From Varibaculum prostatecancerukia (GTDB lineage Bacteria; Actinomycetota; Actinomycetes; Actinomycetales; Actinomycetaceae), in NCBI RefSeq assembly GCF_943169825.2, contig NZ_OW968402.1:1488001-1552000 (forward strand): DNA of 64,000 bases, written 5' to 3'. This document shows positions 52,907 to 62,291 of the stretch, one piece after another. Numbering within the stretch: the first letter of the stretch is position 1; each line of letters begins with the position of its first letter. The position numbers were made by a program, and so were the translations under genes. The notes below the pieces were generated by a model, which saw only the letters and a program-made list of their open reading frames with translations, made no database searches and was not told the origin of the DNA.

Positions 52907-54076
52907 CTAGACTCCCGCCTTTTTCCATTTGCCATCAAGTTGGATTACCCGGCCATCCATTTCCAGGTTACCCATAATGGACAGCACTTCTTCGATGGCT
53001 GCCCCGCTGGCGCGCGCAATTGCCGAGGCATTTGCCGGACTCCGCAACGGAGTAGCATCCAGGATTCGGGCGCTTAGCGGATCCAGGCCGTCCAAGTACC
53101 CTGTCTGCACCCGCATCGGATGGGCAGTTACCGTCCCCAGGGGCGCAATCATTTCTTGCACGTCCTCGGCACTGCTAATCAAAGTGGCGCCATCTCGAAT
53201 TAACTGGTTGGAACCCGCCCATTCGGGTTGGTTAATCGGGCCGGGAACTGCCCCCACTTGCCGCCCTAGTTCCATGCCGTGCCGGGCAGTATTGAGCGCT
53301 CCAGAGCGAAAACCCGCCTGGATGACGACAGTTGCGGCCGATAACGCCGCGATTAGGCGATTGCGATCTAAGAATCGCCAGCGTGTGGGGCGCGATCCGG
53401 GCGGATATTGACTAAGCAACAAGCCGCTGCCAGAAATCTGTTTAAACATCTGCGAGTTCATAGCCGGATAAGGACGATCCAGACCTCCTGCCAGCAGACT
53501 AATCGTAGGGATTTTTGCCCGCAGACAAGCCTGGTGAACCAGGCAATCCACCCCATAAGCACCCCCGGAAACCAGGGTCATCCCCTCCCCGGCACAGCGC
53601 CAGGCAAGTTCGGTGGCAATATCGTGTCCCAGGTTGGAAACGGCACGCGCCCCTACCATCGCCACCGTTTTTTCACTCTCCTGATTTAGCAGGGAAGTAT
53701 CCCCGATTGCCCACAGTGCCCAGGGTGCGTTAGCGACATTTGCAAACGCGGCTGGCCAATCTGGATCGCGCCGAGTAACTAACTTAAAACGCCCTCGGGA
53801 GAGCATCTTTTCTAAGGCCGGTAAATCTAGGGATTCTAGACGCCCCCGCCACCTAGAAAAACTTTTATCCCACTTATCTCCGCCGCTGCGTCGAACTAGC
53901 TCTACCGGCAGATATCGGTGCCAACGCTGCGGATCATCACTGGCGGCGCGGCGTGCAATTTTTAAAGCGGCAACCGGTCCGAGTTCACTAAGCAGTAAAT
54001 CTGCCGCCAAATCTTCGGCCTCAGTTAGCATTGACCAACTGGCACAGGCCAATCGGTACTGATGATTATCTTCCAT
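52907..54076 (-). CDS. dprA: DNA-processing protein DprA
   Basis: The 389-residue protein binds incoming single-stranded DNA and loads RecA in transformation. The Rossmann-like core has KTVAMVGARAVSNLGHDIA, LVSGGAYGVDCLVHQACL and the GSGLLLSQYPPG / FLDRNRLIAALS segments (about 130-280). Residues 320-389 form a winged-helix-like domain. It is next to yifB and xerC. Whether the host is naturally competent is not shown here. Confidence 0.95.
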   Translation of the reverse strand: MEDNHQYRLACASWSMLTEAEDLAADLLLSELGPVAALKIARRAASDDPQRWHRYLPVELVRRSGGDKWDKSFSRWRGRLESLDLPALEKMLSRGRFKLVTRRDPDWPAAFANVANAPWALWAIGDTSLLNQESEKTVAMVGARAVSNLGHDIATELAWRCAGEGMTLVSGGAYGVDCLVHQACLRAKIPTISLLAGGLDRPYPAMNSQMFKQISGSGLLLSQYPPGSRPTRWRFLDRNRLIAALSAATVVIQAGFRSGALNTARHGMELGRQVGAVPGPINQPEWAGSNQLIRDGATLISSAEDVQEMIAPLGTVTAHPMRVQTGYLDGLDPLSARILDATPLRSPANASAIARASGAAIEEVLSIMGNLEMDGRVIQLDGKWKKAGV

Positions 54077-54084
54077 ACTTCCTC

Positions 54085-55635
54085 CTAAGAGCTGTGCGAA
54101 GTTCGCAGCGAATAGGCCAGACCAAAATCTTCGCTGGTGGGTTTATCTCTGCCTTTAAGATCAGCGACCGTCCAGGCCACCCGACAAATACGATCAGCGC
54201 CCCGCATCGAAATTCTTCCCGAACCCACCAGGTGATCCAGGCGGTCTTTAGTGGCGGAATCTAAACGCTGCCTCAAAATACGGCTGGGGATGCGAGCATT
54301 TAGGGTAACTCCCTGCTCTTTCCAGCGATAACGCGCACGTTCTCGAGCAGATAACACCCGCTCGCGCACGGTTTTACTGGTCTCGGGTACTTCGTCAGTG
54401 GTTAAATCGGTAATTTTTGGTCGCCCTACCCGGCATTGCAGATCGATGCGATCCATCAGCGGCCCCGATAGCCGCGCCAAATACCGTACCCGCTGGTAAG
54501 GAGTACATTTGCATTCCCCTCCCAACTGTCCCCACATCCCACAAGGACACGGATTAGCCGCAATCACCAGCTGAAACGCGGCCGGGAAACTGGTGACTGC
54601 CCGCGAGCGATGCACGGTTATTTTTGAAGTTTCTAAAGGTTGTCTTAAAGCATCTAGGCTGCGGGTTTGAAACTCAGGGGCTTCATCTAGGAAAAGCACG
54701 CCCCGGTGAGCTAAGGAGATCGCGCCCGGGGTAGCAATCCCGCTGCCTCCCCCGATCAAAGCCGGCAGCGTCGCAGAATGGTGCGGGGCAATAAAGGGCG
54801 GGCAGCGCATCAGGCCATTGGCAGGCATAAAAGTTCCCGCCAGGGAGTGAATCGAGGTTACTTCCAGGGCTTCTTCGTCATTTAACGGAGGTAAAATACC
54901 CGGTAAACAACGCGCCAGCATGGTTTTCCCAGATCCGGGAACCCCGATAAAACTCAGGTGGTGTCCCCCGGCGGCAGCTATCTCCAAGGCTTTGCGCGCC
55001 AGGAACGCTCCTCGCACCTCCTGCAAATCCGGGGGATCATCGATCGCTGAGGCCGGGGATACTTGCGGGGATGCAGGTTTATCTAGGGTTTTAAGCTGCG
55101 CTACCCGCTCTTTCATCTTTCGCATCCCTAAATAAAACAGCGCTTCTACCAGGTGCGATACTCCAATGATTTCTATTCCCTCGATTAGGGAGGCTTCGGC
55201 AACCGCTTCGGAGGCCACCATCACTTTCTTAAAGCCGGCACGTCGCGCCGCCAAAACCTGTGGCAAGATTCCTTTTACCCGATAGACTCGGCCATCCAAG
55301 CCCAGTTCCCCACAAAACACCATCCCCTCTGCCCGTTTTTGCACCCCCGCATAGCGGGAGGCCACCACTGCTAGCGCGATCGGTAAATCAAAACCGGAGC
55401 CAGTCTTAGGCAGTTCCGCCGGGGAAAGATTAACCGTCAGCCGGGTAGGTTCCCACCGCAGCCCGGTAGAGGCGATCGCGGCCTCCACCCGAGCCCGAGA
55501 TTCCCGCAGTGAAGCATCTGGCAGTCCTACCAGTGCAAATGCTGGTAATCCTTGAGTGTGATGGGCTTCTACTTTGATTAGGTGACCGTTTAAACCCACC
55601 ATTCCTAGCGCGAAACAAGTTCCGATTTGCGCCAT
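54085..55635 (-). CDS. YifB/ComM family Mg-chelatase-like AAA ATPase
   Basis: The 516-residue protein has an N-terminal Lon-protease-like S5 domain (about 1-165, VEAHHTQGLPAFALVGLPD), an AAA domain with Walker A GVPGSGKTMLARCLPG (about 240) and DEAPEF, and a C-terminal Mg-chelatase-like domain with a Cys cluster (NPCPCGMWGQLGGECKC). ComM in Haemophilus and Vibrio drives branch migration during transformation. It lies between yraN and dprA, so the three probably act on DNA uptake or recombination. Confidence 0.93.
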   Translation of the reverse strand: MAQIGTCFALGMVGLNGHLIKVEAHHTQGLPAFALVGLPDASLRESRARVEAAIASTGLRWEPTRLTVNLSPAELPKTGSGFDLPIALAVVASRYAGVQKRAEGMVFCGELGLDGRVYRVKGILPQVLAARRAGFKKVMVASEAVAEASLIEGIEIIGVSHLVEALFYLGMRKMKERVAQLKTLDKPASPQVSPASAIDDPPDLQEVRGAFLARKALEIAAAGGHHLSFIGVPGSGKTMLARCLPGILPPLNDEEALEVTSIHSLAGTFMPANGLMRCPPFIAPHHSATLPALIGGGSGIATPGAISLAHRGVLFLDEAPEFQTRSLDALRQPLETSKITVHRSRAVTSFPAAFQLVIAANPCPCGMWGQLGGECKCTPYQRVRYLARLSGPLMDRIDLQCRVGRPKITDLTTDEVPETSKTVRERVLSARERARYRWKEQGVTLNARIPSRILRQRLDSATKDRLDHLVGSGRISMRGADRICRVAWTVADLKGRDKPTSEDFGLAYSLRTSHSS

Positions 55636-55636
55636 T

Positions 55637-56005
55637 TTAAATCCCCCGACAGTGGGTAATTACCGGAACTTTTCCACCGGAGACATCAATGGCAATCAGA
55701 TCAATCCGTGCCCCGTACCCTTTCCCAATATCTGGGTGTCGAGATAGCCATACGCTGACCAGCTGGCGCAGGCGGCCATATTTTTCGCGCCCTATCCCCC
55801 GCTTAGCGCCCCCATATTGCTGAGTGGTACGGGTTTTTACCTCGGCAAATACTAGACGCGCCGAACGCGGATCTCGGCAGATAATATCGATTTCCCCGAA
55901 TCGACACCGCCAATTGCGGTCGATTATCTGGTATCCGCACTCTTTAAGCATCCGGGCTGCCAGATTCTCTCCCGCCGCCCCGATTTCTCGGTTCTTGGTT
56001 GCCAT
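55637..56005 (-). CDS. UPF0102/YraN family nuclease-like protein
   Basis: The 122-residue protein has the endonuclease-like fold signature of UPF0102: GAAGENLAARMLKECGYQIIDRNWRC at the start, then FGEIDIICRDP and FAEVKTRTTQQYGGA, giving the Glu-Asp-Glu-Lys pattern of restriction-type nucleases. The function is not settled. It is the first gene of the yraN-yifB-dprA-xerC run; the yifB start lies one base after its stop. Confidence 0.9.
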   Translation of the reverse strand: MATKNREIGAAGENLAARMLKECGYQIIDRNWRCRFGEIDIICRDPRSARLVFAEVKTRTTQQYGGAKRGIGREKYGRLRQLVSVWLSRHPDIGKGYGARIDLIAIDVSGGKVPVITHCRGI

Positions 56006-56080
56006 GCTTTAAGACTTACCTTGCAGGCAGGCAAACTAAATTTTTTATTTTGCGGACCAGGAAAACCCCGGATTATCTCC

Positions 56081-56134
56081 CCTTGGGGACAACCTCCCCC
56101 AAGGTACAGAAAACTCGGGCACGAGCACTCGCGC
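56081..56134 (-). terminator. Hairpins after ahpF
   Basis: CCTTGGGG / CCCCAAGG (56081-56088 with 56097-56104) and GGGC-A-CGAG-CA-CTCG-C-GCCC (56115-56134) lie within 75 bases of the ahpF stop; GTTTTC follows the second on the minus strand. Probably the end of ahpCF. Confidence 0.6.
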
Positions 56135-56151
56135 CCTAAAAAATAAAACCG

Positions 56152-57717
56152 TTAGAACAGCTGTTCACCGTGCTGCGGACAGCGAATCAGGTAGTTAAAA
56201 GCCCCTAGGGCAGCGTTAGCGCCGGCACCCAGGGCAATCACAATCTGTTTATGCGGAGTGTTGGTGCAATCCCCGGCGGCAAAAATTCCCGGCACCGAAG
56301 TGGCACCCTGGTTATTTACCTTGATATATCCGTCTTCTAACTGCATAGTTTCCGGTAACCAGTCAGTGTTGGGAATCGAGCCGATCTGCACGAAGATCCC
56401 GTCCAAATCTAAAGTTTGCTTCTGGTCACTGGCGTCAGCGTACTCCAGACCGGTAACCCGATGGCCGTCCCCCAGCACCCTAGTGGCCTTGGCAGAACTG
56501 ATTACCTTGGTATTAGGTAGCGTTTCCAAGCGATTGACCAGCACCTTATCGGCCTGCAACTGATCTGCCAGGTCAATCAAGGTAACTTCGCGAGCCAAAG
56601 CCGCCAGGTCAATTGCGGCCTCGACCGCTGAGTTGCCGCCACCCATGACTGCTACCCGGCGATCGGCAAACAACGGACCGTCGCAGTGAGGACAGAAAGT
56701 GACCCCCCGGTTCAGGTACTGTTCTTCGCCAGGAATATCCAGACGCCTAAAACTGGTACCGCTACAAATCACCACGGTACGCGCGCGCAGACAAGCCCCG
56801 CCCTCGGTAGTAAGCGGAATCATTCCGTCCTTATCGCGTTCCCCAATGGACTCAACTTGGATCCCGCCAATCTGTTCAACCGCGTAATCACGCAGGTTAG
56901 CTTTAAAAGTGGCGACCAAATCCTCGGGTTGTACCCGTTCAAGGGTAATTAGATTCTCGATCTGACCACTCTCTAGGATTTGTCCCCCGATGCGGTCTGC
57001 CACCAACCCGACTCGTAATTGTTTACGCGCCGCATATACTGCTGCGGCGGTGGCGGCGGGGCCGCCCCCGATTACCAGCACGTCGAAGGGTTCCAGGGCG
57101 TTGAGGCGTTTTGCCCGCAGACCGGTCATTCCCCGCCCAATCTTGGAAACGATCTGTTCTAAAGTTGCCCTGCCCTGCAGGAATAGTTCTCCATCCTTCA
57201 TCACCGTGGGTACGGATTGCAGATGCAGATGCTCGAACTCTTCCCAGAAAGTTCCCCCATCCACCGTGGTGTGTTTGATTAAGGGGTTGAGAACTGAAAT
57301 CGCGTTCAGGGCTTGCACCACGTCCGGGCAGTTCATGCAAGAAAGCGAAACATAACTGGTGAACTCGGCGGGTTCATCGATTTCTTTAATCGCGGCGATA
57401 ATATCAGCATCAGCCTTCACTGGATGCCCACCCACCTGCAATAACGCTAATACAAAGCTGTTGAATTCGGTTCCGGTCGGCACCCCCGCGAAACGTACAC
57501 TAATATCGGTTCCCACCCGCCGAATCGCAAAAGAAGGTTTACGCTTATTTTCTTCCCATTTTACCTGGATATTGTCAGATAATCCCGCTATCTGATGCAG
57601 GATTTCGGAGGTCTGCTTGGACTGTTCGGAATAATCCAGGGAAGTCGCAAACTCTACCGGGTATTTAACTAATCCAATAACTTGTTTTACCTGGTCAAGT
57701 ATTTTCTCTTCTAGCAT
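56152..57717 (-). CDS. ahpF: Alkyl hydroperoxide reductase subunit F
   Basis: The 521-residue flavoprotein reduces AhpC with NAD(P)H. The N-terminal double thioredoxin-fold domain carries a redox pair in SCMNCPDVV (about 130). The thioredoxin-reductase-like part has the FAD site VIGGGPAATAAAVYAAR (about 215), the active Cys pair CPHCDG (about 343), NADH-binding GGGNSAVEAAIDLA and the C-terminal FAAGDCTN. It starts three bases after the ahpC stop and completes the peroxide defence operon. Confidence 0.95.
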   Translation of the reverse strand: MLEEKILDQVKQVIGLVKYPVEFATSLDYSEQSKQTSEILHQIAGLSDNIQVKWEENKRKPSFAIRRVGTDISVRFAGVPTGTEFNSFVLALLQVGGHPVKADADIIAAIKEIDEPAEFTSYVSLSCMNCPDVVQALNAISVLNPLIKHTTVDGGTFWEEFEHLHLQSVPTVMKDGELFLQGRATLEQIVSKIGRGMTGLRAKRLNALEPFDVLVIGGGPAATAAAVYAARKQLRVGLVADRIGGQILESGQIENLITLERVQPEDLVATFKANLRDYAVEQIGGIQVESIGERDKDGMIPLTTEGGACLRARTVVICSGTSFRRLDIPGEEQYLNRGVTFCPHCDGPLFADRRVAVMGGGNSAVEAAIDLAALAREVTLIDLADQLQADKVLVNRLETLPNTKVISSAKATRVLGDGHRVTGLEYADASDQKQTLDLDGIFVQIGSIPNTDWLPETMQLEDGYIKVNNQGATSVPGIFAAGDCTNTPHKQIVIALGAGANAALGAFNYLIRCPQHGEQLF

Positions 57718-57720
57718 TGC

Positions 57721-58284
57721 TTATAGCTTTCCAGACAGATCAAACGTAGGAGTAATGGTGCTCTCCCCCAAATCCCAGTTCGCGGGGCACACCTCGTCAG
57801 GGTGATCGTAAATATATTGGGCCGCCCGTACTTTCCGCAGCAGTTCCCCGGCGCTGCGTCCTACCGCATCCGAAGTGGTTTCTACATATTGAATAATCCC
57901 GCTGGGGTCAATCAGGAAGGTACAGCGATAGGCGCACCCGGATTCTTCATCCAAGGCTCCAAACGCTCGCGAAATCTTGCCGGTAGGGTCGGCCACCATG
58001 GGGAAAGAAATTTTTTGAATCCGTTTCGAGGTTTTATGCCAAGCCTTATGGGAATGATGTTTATCGGTAGAAACCGAATAAACCTCTACCCCCATCCGCT
58101 GCAGCTGAGCGTAGTTGTCTGCCAAATCCTCTAGTTCGGTGGGGCAAACATAGGAAAAATCCGCCGGATAGAAGAACATTATTGCCCATTTATCGCGGTA
58201 ATCCTCGCTGGAAACATCGACAAAGGAGTCATTATGGAAAGCTATCCCGGACCAGTCCGGCGCTACAGTATTAATCTTGGACAC
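57721..58284 (-). CDS. ahpC: Alkyl hydroperoxide reductase subunit C (peroxiredoxin)
   Basis: The 187-residue typical 2-Cys peroxiredoxin has the peroxidatic Cys in DFSYVCPTELEDLAD (Cys47) and the resolving Cys in DEVCPANW (about 166), with the TDKHHSHKAWH block between. It reduces hydrogen and organic peroxides and is recharged by AhpF. A long AT-rich tract upstream (58290-58390) should hold the promoter. I see no clear OxyR or PerR box. Confidence 0.97.
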   Translation of the reverse strand: MSKINTVAPDWSGIAFHNDSFVDVSSEDYRDKWAIMFFYPADFSYVCPTELEDLADNYAQLQRMGVEVYSVSTDKHHSHKAWHKTSKRIQKISFPMVADPTGKISRAFGALDEESGCAYRCTFLIDPSGIIQYVETTSDAVGRSAGELLRKVRAAQYIYDHPDEVCPANWDLGESTITPTFDLSGKL

Positions 58285-58393
58285 TGTCAGCCTTTCTGCA
58301 TATATACCATCGTAAAAACGCCTAACACTTTCCTTCTATGGTAACAGCCGCCCGCCGCCCCGGTTAGCTAAATGCGCTATCCGGGCAGGTATT

Positions 58394-58693
58394 TTAAATA
58401 GTTATTTCCGATTCGGGCAGCTTCTCCACGTTAATATCTTTGAAAGAGTAAACCTTTACCCGATTAACGAAGCGGGAAGGCCGATAAATATCCCATACCC
58501 AGGCATCTTGTAGGGTTACTTCAAAGAAAACATCCCCGCCATTATTGTGCATTTGCACGTCAACCTGATTGGCGAGGTAGAAGCGGCGATCAGTTTCCAC
58601 CACGTATTTGAAGATAGACACCACATCTCGGTATTCGCGAAACAAGGCGAGTTCCTGATGGTTCTCATAGGCTTCTAAATCTTCAATACCCAA
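58394..58693 (-). CDS. DUF2469 family protein
   Basis: The 99-residue acidic protein starts MGIEDLEAYENHQELALFREY and has VVETDRRFYLANQVDV and VFFEVTLQDAWVWDIYRP, the conserved sequence of DUF2469, a family found only in actinobacteria and placed after rnhB. It begins three bases after the rnhB stop. Function unknown. Confidence 0.93.
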   Translation of the reverse strand: MGIEDLEAYENHQELALFREYRDVVSIFKYVVETDRRFYLANQVDVQMHNNGGDVFFEVTLQDAWVWDIYRPSRFVNRVKVYSFKDINVEKLPESEITI

Positions 58694-58696
58694 TTT

Positions 58697-59542
58697 TCAT
58701 CCCCTTAGACTGCTAAAAACTTTGGGAACTTGCGTTGCGCTGGTGCGGCGAGCGCGCCAGGCTCGGCTAAATTCCGCTGCCGGCACTCCCTGCAAATGCC
58801 AGCTGAGGCGGTGCAATGAATCCAGCCCTAACTGCCTAATTGCCTGGGTGTGCTGCGCGGACGCATATCCCTTATTTGCTGCCCAGCCATACCCCGGATC
58901 GGGCAAGCCGCTCATAAGTCTATCCCGAGTAACCTTGGCCAGCACGGAGGCAGCGGCGATAACTACCGATTTCCCATCTCCTTTGACCAAAGTGGTAACT
59001 CCGCGGGAAATTTCTTTTTCTGAGGACGCAGTCGACACCGCTGCCGGCGAGGGCGGCTCGCAGGAGGCAAATAAATCTGCAGGTGCCGTTAGATAGTCGA
59101 AACTGCCGTCAAGTAGCAGTAAACGCGGAGAAAAACCAGTTCTTTCTATAGCTTCCAAGGCGCGGAATGCCGCTAAGCGCAAGGCCGGGGTTAATCCCTC
59201 GCGGTCGATTTCTTCGGGGCTGGCGGTTCCTACCGCCCAGGCAGCCGGCCATGCCGCTAACTCGTCGAACATGGCTTCGCGCCGCTTGGCGGTTAGCTGT
59301 TTCGAATCGGTTAAACCGGCAGGGGGCGCCCCTTCGCTTCCATCTATGACCGCTACCCCCACTGCCAAGGGACCGGCGATTGCCCCGCGACCTACTTCGT
59401 CAATGCCGGCTACGCAAGTTAGTTTAGACGCCGAAGTGCCGCTCTTACCTGCAGAAATAGCGGTGTAATCCGGGGAGGTAAATAGTTTTTCCGCGCGCGA
59501 TAGTAAGGAAAGTTCCAGGTCTCGACTTGGGATGGTTGTCAT
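58697..59542 (-). CDS. rnhB: Ribonuclease HII
   Basis: The 281-residue enzyme cuts RNA in RNA-DNA hybrids and misincorporated ribonucleotides. The catalytic start is VAGIDEVGRGAIAGPL (Asp46, Glu47), with further acidic residues in LLLDGSFDYL and IIAAASVLAKVTRD-type segment (VVIAAASVLAKVTRD). A Gly/Pro/Ser-rich insertion (about 165-185) makes it longer than the E. coli protein. It lies between lepB and DUF2469. Confidence 0.95.
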   Translation of the reverse strand: MTTIPSRDLELSLLSRAEKLFTSPDYTAISAGKSGTSASKLTCVAGIDEVGRGAIAGPLAVGVAVIDGSEGAPPAGLTDSKQLTAKRREAMFDELAAWPAAWAVGTASPEEIDREGLTPALRLAAFRALEAIERTGFSPRLLLLDGSFDYLTAPADLFASCEPPSPAAVSTASSEKEISRGVTTLVKGDGKSVVIAAASVLAKVTRDRLMSGLPDPGYGWAANKGYASAQHTQAIRQLGLDSLHRLSWHLQGVPAAEFSRAWRARRTSATQVPKVFSSLRG

Positions 59543-59543
59543 T

Positions 59544-60314
59544 TTAGGGAGCAGGCGGAACCGCTGCGAAAGCGTCGGTGTTCTTAATCGTAGACATCCG
59601 AGTAATCGGCCACATGATAGAGAATGCTCGCCCGGTCACCTGGTCTACTGACACGAAACCTTTCGAAGGCTCTTTCATATGGAAACGCGAATCCTCCGAG
59701 TTGGAACGGTTATCCCCCAACACCCACAGTTTGCCCGCCGGCACAGTCACATCGAATTTTATTAAAGAGGGCGCGCTGCCGGGGTTAATATATCCGCTTT
59801 CGTCTACGCTGACGCCATTAACTTTTATCCGCCCATTAGTGTCGCAGCATTGCACCCGATCCCCCGGTAGTCCGACGATTCGTTTAACCAGGTGGTTGTG
59901 GGAGTCATCGGGGCGCAGCCCTACCCAAATCATCATCTTGCCGACCAGGGAGGGACTGGGGGTGTTGGCGCCGCGTTTTAGCCAGTTTTCATCATCTTGG
60001 AAAACAATCACGTCGCCTCGGTTAAGTTGCCGGTATTTAGGAACCAGTTTTGACACGATGATACGGTCATTGATTTGCAGAGTTTGTTCCATCGAGGAGG
60101 ACGGGATTTGGAAGGCCTGCAACAAGAAAGCCTTGATAATTGCGGAGATGGCTAGGGCAACTACCACCATCATTAGGGTTTCCCGAATCATCAACCACCA
60201 TTTGGAGGGAGTCTTGCGTGTGCGGCGGCCACTTCCTGAGGCAGGCCCGTCTGCCGCTCGTTTCCCTAAGCCGCTTGCGGCTCTAGTTTCTTTCATCCCT
60301 TTAGCTCCCGCCAT
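59544..60314 (-). CDS. lepB: Signal peptidase I
   Basis: The 256-residue membrane protease removes signal peptides from exported proteins. After a basic tail of about 40 residues there is one membrane helix (TLMMVVVALAISAIIKAFLL), then the serine nucleophile in QIPSSSMEQTL (Ser76) and the general base Lys in HLVKRIVGLPGDRV. The C-terminal GDNRSNSEDSR box completes the family set. It follows rplS, from which a strong hairpin separates it. Confidence 0.96.
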   Translation of the reverse strand: MAGAKGMKETRAASGLGKRAADGPASGSGRRTRKTPSKWWLMIRETLMMVVVALAISAIIKAFLLQAFQIPSSSMEQTLQINDRIIVSKLVPKYRQLNRGDVIVFQDDENWLKRGANTPSPSLVGKMMIWVGLRPDDSHNHLVKRIVGLPGDRVQCCDTNGRIKVNGVSVDESGYINPGSAPSLIKFDVTVPAGKLWVLGDNRSNSEDSRFHMKEPSKGFVSVDQVTGRAFSIMWPITRMSTIKNTDAFAAVPPAP

Positions 60315-60344
60315 GATTCGATATTTCCATCATGCCATATATAA

Positions 60345-60380
60345 GTTAATCGGCTCTGCCCGCAGGCAGAGCCGATTAAC
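60345..60380 (-). terminator. Strong hairpin between rplS and lepB
   Basis: A 16-bp perfect stem (60345-60360 with 60365-60380, arm GTTAATCGGCTCTGCC) has loop CGCA. It starts 12 bases past the rplS stop. No T run follows (TTATATATGG), so it may attenuate or protect the mRNA end rather than fully stop transcription. Confidence 0.6.
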
Positions 60381-60391
60381 AAATAACGATT

Positions 60392-60742
60392 TTAGGAATC
60401 GCGACGCTCTTTAATACGAGCGGCTTTCCCATGACGTTCACGCAGGTAGTACAGTTTCGCCCGGCGCACATCGCCGCGGGTTACTACCTCGAGAGATTCG
60501 ATAGTCGGCGAGTTTACCGGGAAGGTACGTTCTACCCCGATCCCGAAGCTAATTTTACGCACGGTGAAAGTGGCATTCGGCTGTTTCTTGCCGTGACGGG
60601 AGATTACAACCCCCTGGAACACCTGGATACGAGTGTTTCCACCTTCGGTGACCCGTACGTTTACTTTAACGGTGTCGCCGGCGCGAAAATCGGGCAGATC
60701 AGAGCGCTGGGACTTCTGGTTAATCTCATCGATGATATTCAA
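60392..60742 (-). CDS. rplS: 50S ribosomal protein L19
   Basis: The 116-residue protein has the full L19 pattern: [48 protein letters not shown] and the C-terminal [20 protein letters not shown]. It lies at the interface of the ribosomal subunits. It is downstream of trmD in the conserved rpsP-rimM-trmD-rplS order, with 134 bases in between that contain a small GCCGG/CCGGC hairpin. Confidence 0.98.
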   Translation of the reverse strand: MNIIDEINQKSQRSDLPDFRAGDTVKVNVRVTEGGNTRIQVFQGVVISRHGKKQPNATFTVRKISFGIGVERTFPVNSPTIESLEVVTRGDVRRAKLYYLRERHGKAARIKERRDS

Positions 60743-60876
60743 TGTAGTTTCCTCATTTGCTTTCGTTCCGCAGGTAACGTCAGCTATCGGGCCGGTCTAG
60801 CCGGCGTATCTAGCATTGCCAAGCGGCATTTGCGGCCCCCTGCGGCAGGTTTCGCAGCCTACTTGTGCAACCTTGC

Positions 60877-62271
60877 CTATTGTGCCACGTTTTGCGCCCA
60901 AGACGGAACCTGGCGGGCTGTGAAATCCCTAACCGCGATCAGATCCTGATTTTCAATTCCGCCCACCATGAAGGTGCGACGCCCGCATTTGCGGTAGCCG
61001 TGGTGGCGATAAAATTTTAGGGCTCGACGGTTGGCCTGGTTGGTGCCTAAACCAATCTTGGTTATATGCGGGAAAAGTGCTTGCAGCTGAGCATGGGATA
61101 CTTCCAACATTGCCCCTGCCAGTCCCGAGCTGCGCCAGCGCTGATCCAGATAGCATTTTGACAGGTAGGCGCAGTTTTCTCCCGCTGCTTGCACCAGGTT
61201 TTCTTCGGGGGGTAAAAACCCGGGGGCGCCCGCGTTGATTAAGGTGTAACCGGCAGTTTCCCACGAGGTTTCTTCTTTGTTTTTTTCGCCGGGAGCCACT
61301 TCAGCCAAGATGATTAAAGTTCCCGGATCAGCTAGATAGGCTTTAAAAGCCTGCTCACTAAGTTCTTCAGCGACAAAACGGGCAATCGCGTCCTCGGGTA
61401 AATAGTCCGGGCAAGCCTGTGGGAATAGGCGAGATGCTATAGCTGAGCAGGTTGCCGCTTCTCCCGGCTGCGCGCGACGAAAACGTACCTGCCGGCTATA
61501 GGGGGCAGGTAGGAATCCGTGGGCAGCCAGGATTTCACGATCCGATTTTTCGAGGGCGTCCGGGGCTAAATCCCAAATCAAATCGGGGCGACGAGCGGCA
61601 GTTAGCATTAGGGACTGCTGGCGGCGCCAATCTTTGACCTTTTGGTGATCCCCACTGAGCAATACTGGCGGGATTTCCAGGTCGCGCCAAGTAGCCGGCT
61701 GAGTATAGGCGGGATATTCCAGCAGTCCGGATAGTTCATAGGATTCTTCCACCAGGGAACCGGGGTTACCTACGAAGCCATCCAGCAACCGGCAAGTTGC
61801 TTCTATCAGGGCAACGGCGGCGACTTCTCCCCCGTTTAGCACATAGTCGCCCAGGGAAAAAGGTAACACCGCAACACCTGGCTGCTGCTGATAGTACTGG
61901 CTGACTCGCTGGTCGATTCCTTCATAGCGCCCGCAGGCCACCACCAGATGCTCGGCGTTTTCCGCTAGATCCCGTACCTGGCGTTGAGTGAGTGGAATTC
62001 CCGAAGGGGTGGGGATAGCCAGCACCGTTTTAGCGGCACCTGCCTGGTCAATCACCTGGTCAATGGCTTTGCCCCACACATCGGGTTTCATCACCATCCC
62101 CGCGCCCCCGCCCGCGGGGGCGCGATCCACAGTCCGATGTACGTCTTGGGTCCAGTCCCGCAAATCCCATATATGGGTTTGCAAAATACCGCTGCCTCGG
62201 GCTTTACCCATAAGAGAAACATCTAAGCAATCAAAGAACTGGGGGAAAATCGAGATAATATCTATCCGCAT
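60877..62271 (-). CDS. trmD: tRNA (guanine37-N1)-methyltransferase TrmD fused to a GNAT domain
   Basis: ATG 62271 (MRIDIISIFPQFF) is preferred, with GAAAGG upstream, to a start six codons earlier. Residues 1-240 are a full TrmD with the deep trefoil knot (LVVACGRYEGIDQRV, FSLGDYVLNGGEVAA, GNPGSLVEESYE), which methylates G37 of tRNAs to prevent frameshifting. From about residue 250 to 464 there is a GNAT acetyltransferase: AYLSKCYLDQRWRSSGLAGAML with the acetyl-CoA loop, and ALKFYRHHGYRKCG at the end. The fusion is one open frame without a gap. A separate TrmD is about 240 residues, so the extra domain is an addition. Confidence 0.92.
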   Translation of the reverse strand: MRIDIISIFPQFFDCLDVSLMGKARGSGILQTHIWDLRDWTQDVHRTVDRAPAGGGAGMVMKPDVWGKAIDQVIDQAGAAKTVLAIPTPSGIPLTQRQVRDLAENAEHLVVACGRYEGIDQRVSQYYQQQPGVAVLPFSLGDYVLNGGEVAAVALIEATCRLLDGFVGNPGSLVEESYELSGLLEYPAYTQPATWRDLEIPPVLLSGDHQKVKDWRRQQSLMLTAARRPDLIWDLAPDALEKSDREILAAHGFLPAPYSRQVRFRRAQPGEAATCSAIASRLFPQACPDYLPEDAIARFVAEELSEQAFKAYLADPGTLIILAEVAPGEKNKEETSWETAGYTLINAGAPGFLPPEENLVQAAGENCAYLSKCYLDQRWRSSGLAGAMLEVSHAQLQALFPHITKIGLGTNQANRRALKFYRHHGYRKCGRRTFMVGGIENQDLIAVRDFTARQVPSWAQNVAQ

Positions 62272-62291
62272 GGGGGAACCTTTCTGCACCC

